From an uncultured Rhizobiaceae group bacterium (GTDB lineage: Bacteria > Pseudomonadota > Alphaproteobacteria > Rhizobiales > Rhizobiaceae), in contig CAJQOR010000135.1 in assembly GCA_905479965.1 (NCBI GenBank), positions 1 through 9,556 on the forward strand: a stretch of 9,556 bases of DNA, read 5' to 3'. The notes below the pieces were generated by a model. That model made no database searches and had not been told where the DNA came from. It saw only the letters and a list, made by a program, of their open reading frames with translations. Position numbers and translations under genes: made by a program. This document shows positions 5,279-9,556 of the stretch, piece by piece; positions within the stretch are counted from its first letter, which is position 1; each line of letters opens with the position of its first letter.

Positions 5279-5404
5279 GGCAAATTTCATGTCTTTGATC
5301 AAAGTTTGGTTTCTTTTACATTAGCCTTGGGATTGCTTTGACCATTGACAAGACTTATGTGTGAAATCTCACAATTTGTTATTTTTGTAAGCTTGGACAA
5401 TTTA

Positions 5405-5725
5405 ATGAGATTTATATCTCGCATATTTAGCCTCATATTTCTCGCAATCGCCATTATTTCAGCTGTTGTGGATGCATTAGAATCTGTAGGTTCGGGTACG
5501 CTTAAACTCACCCCACTTGGTCAGACATGGTCTAGTTTTAACGCAGATTCATTGGCCGCTATGGAGATGATGATCGTTGATAATCTTGCCGGCTTTTTGT
5601 GGGATCCGATTATGGAATGGATCCTTCTTCAACCCACAATCGCCGTATTTTTAGCACTATCGTTTGTGTTTTATACTTTAAGCTACAAGCGCAAACGGCC
5701 CGAGGATCGTTTTTTAGCCAGATAA
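5405..5725 (+). CDS. Small two-helix membrane protein, conserved in Rhizobiales (function unknown)
   Basis: The ATG at 5405 gives 106 aa and begins directly with a membrane segment; GGA lies 9 nt before it. A longer reading from a TTG at 5345 would add 20 residues that do not resemble the family. Helix 1 is residues 4-22 (ISRIFSLIFLAIAIISA), and helix 2 is about 76-94 (QPTIAVFLALSFVFYTLSY), followed by a basic tail KRKRPEDR. Between them lies LTPLGQTW and a FLWDPIM motif. I recall close relatives with the same LTPLG and LWDP motifs and an Arg-rich end in Rhizobium-type genomes, with no known function. The probable arrangement is both ends inside and the middle part in the periplasm. The gene ends 29 bp before msrA on the same strand, so the two probably share a transcript. 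A weak promoter candidate is TTGCTT (5333-5338), 16 nt, TTATGT (5355-5360). Confidence 0.85.
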   Translation: MRFISRIFSLIFLAIAIISAVVDALESVGSGTLKLTPLGQTWSSFNADSLAAMEMMIVDNLAGFLWDPIMEWILLQPTIAVFLALSFVFYTLSYKRKRPEDRFLAR

Positions 5726-5754
5726 GTGAACTCACATAAAAAGGTAGGACTGAT

Positions 5755-6402
5755 ATGTTATTTCAAGATTTATTTTCGAAGAAAACTGAAATGCCAACGC
5801 CTGAAACAGCCCTTAAAGGTCGTAGTGAGGCAATTGCAACATCCAGTACACATTTTTTAAATGGACATTCACTGAAAGGACCTTGGTCTAATGGACTTGA
5901 AGTGGCTTATTTCGGCATGGGGTGTTTTTGGGGTGTTGAACGTCTTTATTGGAATATTGAAGGCGTTTATGTCACTGCCTCAGGTTATGCAGGTGGCATC
6001 ACTCCCAATCCGACTTATGAAGAAACAGTAACGGGTAAGACCGGTCATACAGAGATAGTCATGGTGGTTTATGATCCTTTAAAAGTTCCCTATGAGACAT
6101 TGCTGAAAACATTCTGGGAAGAACATGACCCAACACAAGGCATGCGTCAGGGTAATGATGTTGGCACGACTTATCGATCTGCAATTTATACTACAACTCC
6201 TGAACAATTGGATATCGCGCATTCAAGCCGTGCAGCCTATCAAGATAACCTCAAAAATGCTGGGGTGAGCCACGAGATCACCACCGAGATCATGGCGCTG
6301 GATGTGTTTTACTACGCGGAAGATTATCATCAGCAATATTTGGCAAAAAACCCCGGTGGTTATTGTGGTCTTAAAGGAACTGGCGTGACCTGCATAAGCT
6401 AA
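5755..6402 (+). CDS. msrA: Peptide-methionine (S)-S-oxide reductase MsrA
   Basis: This 215-aa enzyme reduces the S-form of methionine sulfoxide in proteins and as free amino acid, using thioredoxin. The catalytic cysteine is C57 in the signature GMGCFWG (54-60). GYAGG (78-82), TGHTE (96-100) and the EDYHQQY segment (189-195) are substrate-pocket motifs. Resolving cysteines C204 and C213 lie in [12 protein letters not shown], giving the three-Cys mechanism known from the E. coli enzyme. Length and the ~45-residue N-terminal extension match the long, E. coli-like class. The ATG at 5755 has GGTAGGA 5 nt before it. No signal peptide is seen, so it is cytoplasmic. It follows the 106-aa membrane protein gene closely and converges with maeB. 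Confidence 0.98.
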   Translation: MLFQDLFSKKTEMPTPETALKGRSEAIATSSTHFLNGHSLKGPWSNGLEVAYFGMGCFWGVERLYWNIEGVYVTASGYAGGITPNPTYEETVTGKTGHTEIVMVVYDPLKVPYETLLKTFWEEHDPTQGMRQGNDVGTTYRSAIYTTTPEQLDIAHSSRAAYQDNLKNAGVSHEITTEIMALDVFYYAEDYHQQYLAKNPGGYCGLKGTGVTCIS

Positions 6403-6419
6403 ATGCAGGTAAACGCCAG
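6380..6419. terminator. Stem-loop shared by the msrA and maeB ends
   Basis: CTGGCGT (6380-6386) pairs with ACGCCAG (6413-6419), and after a small internal bulge ACCTGCAT (6388-6395) pairs with ATGCAGGT (6403-6410) around a 7-nt loop that contains the msrA stop codon. The stem is 15 bp in all. The genes converge with only 26 bp between the stop codons, so it may serve both. Only a short T-run (CATTTT, 6424-6429) follows on the plus strand, and none is clear on the minus strand, so efficiency is uncertain. Confidence 0.6.
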
Positions 6420-6428
6420 ATCGTCATT

Positions 6429-8714
6429 TTAAACCGTTGAGTTATAAGCTGCGATTGCGGCCATGTTGACAATGTCTGAATCCTTTGCGCCCATTGATGC
6501 GATCTGCACAGACTTGTTTAAACCCACAAGCAATGGCCCAATGAGCGTCGACCCACCTAACTCTTCCAACATTTTTGTTGAAATAGAGGCTGAGTGGATA
6601 GCCGGCATAACCAAAACATTGGCTGGGCCTGAGAGTTTGCAAAACGAATATTGATCTCGAAGCTCAGGGTTAAGCGCTATATCTGCGGCCATCTCACCAT
6701 CAAATTCGAAATCAACTTTGCGTTCTTCCAAAACTTTCACGGCATTGCGCATTTTAAGTGAGCGTTCGCCAACAGGTTGGCCAAATGTGGAATAAGACAA
6801 CATCGCAACACGCGGTGTATAACCCATTCGTTTCGCCGTTCCTGCAGCTTCTTCTGCAATATCTGCCAGCTCTTCTGATGTGGGCATATCGGTTACAGAC
6901 GTATCAGCTACAAAAACGGTGCGTCCTCTTGATAACACAAGCGAAACGCCCACGACCCTATGGCCTGGTTTTGCATCAATACAGCGGCGCACATCATTGA
7001 GTGCTGTTGCATAATTTCGCGTTGTGCCAGTAACCATTGCATCTGCATCCCCAAGCGCGACCATGCAGCTGGCAAAGTGATTTCGGTCTGTGTTGATTAA
7101 CCGCTGACAATCGCGCAGCAAATAACCTTCACGCTGCAGTCTTGAATATAAATAATCTGTATAAGCTTCAACGCGTTGGGACAATCGCGCGTTCACAACC
7201 TCCAAATTTTCATGCTCTAAATCAATACCCGCAATATTTGCCGTTTGGCGAATTTGCTCTTCGCGCCCCAAAAGTAACGCTGTGCCAAGGTCCTGATTGG
7301 CATAAGAAAGTGCGGCGCGCATGACCTTTTCTTCCTCACCTTCTGCAAAGACAACACGTCTTGGGTGGCGACGCACGCGATCAAAAATCTGTTGCAGTGA
7401 TGACGCAATTGGGTCTTTGCGTGCAGATAATTGTTTGCGATATTCGCTAAAACTTTCAATCGGTTTTTGCGCAACACCGGACTCCATAGCAGCTTTTGCA
7501 ACAGCTAATGGAACATCGGAGATCAAACGCGGATCAAAAGGGACTGGTATGATATAATTTGGTCCAAATTTTGGACGCGAGCCCTTATAAGCTGCTGCAA
7601 CATCATCTGGCACCTCCTGCCGTGCAAGAGATGCTAATGCATGTACCGCTGCAATTTTCATCTCATCATTAATCGTAGTTGCGCGCACATCAAGCGCACC
7701 ACGGAAGATATAAGGGAAACCAAGGACGTTATTGACCTGATTTGGATAATCAGAACGACCCGTTGCCATGATCGCATCACCTCGAACCTCAGCCACTTCT
7801 TCGGGTGTAATCTCTGGATCGGGATTTGCCATCGCAAAGATAATGGGCTGCGGCGCCATTGATTTCAGCATTTGTGTTGTGAGTGCACCTTTAACCGAAA
7901 GGCCTAAAAACACATCAGCACCGTCCAAGGCTTCTGTTAATGTACGCTTTTCCGTCTTGATAGCATGAGCAGATTTCCACTGGTTCATCCCAGCGGTGCG
8001 TCCTTGATAAATCACGCCTTTAGTGTCACACAACACAACATTTTGTGCCGGTACACCCATGGCCTTAATCAGTTCAATACAGGCAATCGCCGCAGCGCCT
8101 GCACCATTACAAACGATCTTGATTTCTTTTTGATCGCGACCCGTTAAATGTAATGCATTGATAAGCCCAGCAGCTGCAATAATCGCCGTACCATGCTGGT
8201 CATCGTGAAAAACCGGGATATCCATGATCTCGCGCAGTCTTTGCTCAATGATGAAGCATTCAGGAGCTTTGATATCTTCAAGATTTATTCCGCCAAAGCT
8301 TGGGCCTAAAAATTTAACACAATTAATGAACTCATCGGCGTCTTCTGTATCCACCTCTAGATCTATGGAATCGACATCCGCAAACCTTTTAAATAAAACA
8401 GACTTACCTTCCATCACTGGTTTTGAGGCAAGCGCGCCTAGATTGCCCAAACCCAGAATGGCTGTTCCATTGGAAATAACAGCGACCATATTTCCCCGTG
8501 AGGTATAATCAAAGGCTGTTTGGGGATCTTCTGCAATGGCTTTAACTGGCACCGCAACACCGGGCGAATAGGCCAATGATAAGTCCCGTTGTGAGGACAT
8601 CGGTTTGGTTGGTGTTATTTCAAGCTTTCCCGGGCGACCTTGTGAGTGAAAATCGAGAGCTTCTTGATCGGTAACTGCGGTTGAACCGCGATCTGATTTA
8701 TCCGTAGCGGGCAT
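6429..8714 (-). CDS. maeB: NADP-dependent malic enzyme with phosphotransacetylase-like tail (MaeB type)
   Basis: This 761-aa enzyme decarboxylates malate to pyruvate with reduction of NAD(P), linking the citric acid cycle to acetyl-CoA and NADPH supply. The ATG at 8714 is chosen for its GGAGG at 4-5 nt; the ATG at 8741 would add nine residues and lies within a hairpin. The malic enzyme part covers about 1-425: SLAYSPGVA with Y49, SKPVMEGKSVLFKRFADVDS with K104, GINLEDI (142-148) and FHDDQHGTA (169-177) for metal and catalysis, and GAGAAAIA (204-211) for the dinucleotide. The C-terminal half (about 430-761, from DPIASSLQQIFDRVRRHPRR) resembles phosphate acetyltransferase; in this family it is thought to bind acetyl-CoA and regulate rather than catalyse. 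The length is normal. In rhizobia NADP (Tme) and NAD (Dme) forms exist; the cofactor is not certain from sequence. It is divergent from mutS. Confidence 0.97.
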   Translation of the reverse strand: MPATDKSDRGSTAVTDQEALDFHSQGRPGKLEITPTKPMSSQRDLSLAYSPGVAVPVKAIAEDPQTAFDYTSRGNMVAVISNGTAILGLGNLGALASKPVMEGKSVLFKRFADVDSIDLEVDTEDADEFINCVKFLGPSFGGINLEDIKAPECFIIEQRLREIMDIPVFHDDQHGTAIIAAAGLINALHLTGRDQKEIKIVCNGAGAAAIACIELIKAMGVPAQNVVLCDTKGVIYQGRTAGMNQWKSAHAIKTEKRTLTEALDGADVFLGLSVKGALTTQMLKSMAPQPIIFAMANPDPEITPEEVAEVRGDAIMATGRSDYPNQVNNVLGFPYIFRGALDVRATTINDEMKIAAVHALASLARQEVPDDVAAAYKGSRPKFGPNYIIPVPFDPRLISDVPLAVAKAAMESGVAQKPIESFSEYRKQLSARKDPIASSLQQIFDRVRRHPRRVVFAEGEEEKVMRAALSYANQDLGTALLLGREEQIRQTANIAGIDLEHENLEVVNARLSQRVEAYTDYLYSRLQREGYLLRDCQRLINTDRNHFASCMVALGDADAMVTGTTRNYATALNDVRRCIDAKPGHRVVGVSLVLSRGRTVFVADTSVTDMPTSEELADIAEEAAGTAKRMGYTPRVAMLSYSTFGQPVGERSLKMRNAVKVLEERKVDFEFDGEMAADIALNPELRDQYSFCKLSGPANVLVMPAIHSASISTKMLEELGGSTLIGPLLVGLNKSVQIASMGAKDSDIVNMAAIAAYNSTV

Positions 8715-8732
8715 TTTTCCTCCAGAAAATGC

Positions 8733-8750
8733 GGCTCGCATGCACGAGCC
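8733..8750. promoter_or_regulatory. GC-rich hairpin in the maeB leader
   Basis: GGCTCG-CATGCA-CGAGCC is a perfect 6-bp stem with a 6-nt loop, just ahead of the maeB ribosome binding site. The upstream alternative ATG (8741) falls in its loop. It may tune translation of maeB. The 8-mer TGCACGAG of its right arm recurs at 8798-8805. Confidence 0.4.
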
Positions 8751-8832
8751 TGTGGTAAGTGCGTACTCAGCATGTGTTTTTGGTTGTTATTTCACTGTGC
8801 ACGAGTAGGGTAGAGAAGAGTTTTAGATCGTA

Positions 8833-8867
8833 TTTTCCATTCTGGCTATGTCCCAAATGATGGAAAA
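8833..8867. repeat. Inverted repeat upstream of mutS
   Basis: TTTTCCAT (8833-8840) and ATGGAAAA (8860-8867) are exact 8-bp arms around 19 nt, 22 bp before the mutS start. It could be an operator in the maeB-mutS divergent region (8715-8888) or chance in AT-rich DNA. I found no convincing sigma-70 promoter pair for either gene there. Confidence 0.3.
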
Positions 8868-8888
8868 CTTTATTTAATCGGTTAAATA

Positions 8889-9556
8889 GTGACAGAGCAG
8901 AGTATCAAAGCAAAACCACAGACACTTCCCGGATCACTTTCGAGTGCAAAAGGTCGCGCAAAAGCCACTCCGATGATGGAACAATTCATCGAGATCAAGG
9001 CGGCTAATCCGGATTCAATTCTGTTTTATCGAATGGGTGATTTTTACGAATTGTTTTTCGATGACGCTGTGGACGCATCGCGCGCGCTTGGGATTACGCT
9101 CACAAAACGCGGCCAACATATGGGTCAAGATATCCCAATGTGCGGTGTTCCTGTTCATGCAGCAGATGATTACTTGCAAAAGCTCATTGCACTTGGGTTT
9201 CGCGTTTCTGTATGCGAACAGCTTGAAGATCCAGCAGAGGCTAAAAAACGCGGGGCAAAATCCGTTGTAAAGCGCGACGTTGTGAGATTGGTGACCCCGG
9301 GGACAATTACCGAAGAGAAGCTTCTTGATCCATCGCAATCAAATTATTTGATGATGGTCTCACGGGTTAAAACAGCCGAAGGACCATTATTCGGTTTGGC
9401 ATGGCTTGATATCTCCACAGGGCATTTTCGGGTGGCTAAATCTACACAAACGCGCCTTTTGGCCGACATTATGCGCGTTGAACCGAGCGAGATCGTTGTA
9501 TCGGATACTCTGTTCCAAGACGAAAGCATGCGCGGGACATTCGACATATTAGGAAG
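8889..9556 (+). CDS. mutS: DNA mismatch repair protein MutS, N-terminal part (cut by right edge)
   Basis: The 222 visible codons cover the mismatch-recognition domain I and part of the connector domain. MutS dimers slide on DNA, bind mispairs and recruit MutL. The mismatch-probing Phe-x-Glu is F52-Y53-E54 in [63 protein letters not shown] and DISTGHF are all family hallmarks, in the wording typical of Rhizobiales. The GTG at 8889 is used because an in-frame TAA precedes it (8883). There is no clear ribosome site, and MMEQFIEIK at codon 29 is a possible later start. The frame is intact to the edge. Confidence 0.97.
   Translation, partial: MTEQSIKAKPQTLPGSLSSAKGRAKATPMMEQFIEIKAANPDSILFYRMGDFYELFFDDAVDASRALGITLTKRGQHMGQDIPMCGVPVHAADDYLQKLIALGFRVSVCEQLEDPAEAKKRGAKSVVKRDVVRLVTPGTITEEKLLDPSQSNYLMMVSRVKTAEGPLFGLAWLDISTGHFRVAKSTQTRLLADIMRVEPSEIVVSDTLFQDESMRGTFDILG

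Noticed and set aside
6442..8508. Several 60-94 codon frames on both strands within maeB
   Set aside because: They are shadows of a long, well-conserved enzyme gene.
9015..9547. Two minus-strand frames (107 and 67 codons)
   Set aside because: They are antisense to mutS, whose conserved motifs run through the whole segment.
1..9556. CRISPR array, insertion sequence or retron
   Set aside because: No regularly spaced repeats, transposase or reverse transcriptase motif was seen on either strand.

Overview
The window joins two kinds of DNA. The right part (about 5098-9556) looks like the chromosome of an alphaproteobacterium, most likely of the order Hyphomicrobiales (Rhizobiales). This rests on the protein sequences of MaeB and MutS, on the divergent maeB/mutS pair (an arrangement I recall from Rhizobiaceae-type genomes), and on a small two-helix membrane protein next to msrA. 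The DNA is only moderately GC-rich for that order. The left part (1 to about 5097) is one end of an integrative element inserted at the 3' end of a tRNA-Ser(GGA) gene. Its other end lies beyond position 1.

Element, read inward from the tRNA. A tyrosine recombinase (3690-5024, minus) starts 73 bp from the tRNA 3' end, behind a 12-bp tandem repeat. It converges with an XRE-type repressor-like gene (3202- or 3238-3660, plus). The XRE gene is divergent from a secreted polysaccharide-lyase-like gene (2158-3069, minus), and the AT-rich space between them carries nested dyads. Below the lyase lies a 205-bp non-coding stretch with paired palindromes. Next comes a ribbon-helix-helix-like gene (1767-1952) coupled by an ATGA overlap to a 42-aa hydrophobic microprotein gene (1642-1770), closed by a strong terminator (1551-1578). 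The last block is a replication pair: a primase-polymerase-like protein (519-1442) and, 12 bp on, the start of a gene resembling the N-terminal part of a replicative helicase (running off the left edge from 506). Integrase, XRE regulator, primase and helicase suggest a phage satellite or small integrative element that can replicate itself. The lyase would be cargo. No capsid, terminase, conjugation, CRISPR or insertion-sequence gene is visible.

Chromosomal side. tRNA-Ser(GGA) (minus) has a recognisable promoter. A 106-aa membrane protein (5405-5725) is followed after 29 bp by msrA (5755-6402), a repair enzyme for oxidised methionine. msrA converges on maeB (6429-8714, minus), and a shared stem-loop lies between and across their ends. 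maeB encodes a malic enzyme with a phosphotransacetylase-like tail. mutS (8889 onward, plus), the mismatch sensor, is divergent from maeB and cut by the right edge.

The least explained part is 1507-2195: the RHH/microprotein pair, a box shared by two upstream regions, and a set of TTCGTNACGAA-type palindromes. This is the best candidate for something undescribed, possibly a toxin-antitoxin-like or control module of the element. All functional calls here are read from sequence without database searches.
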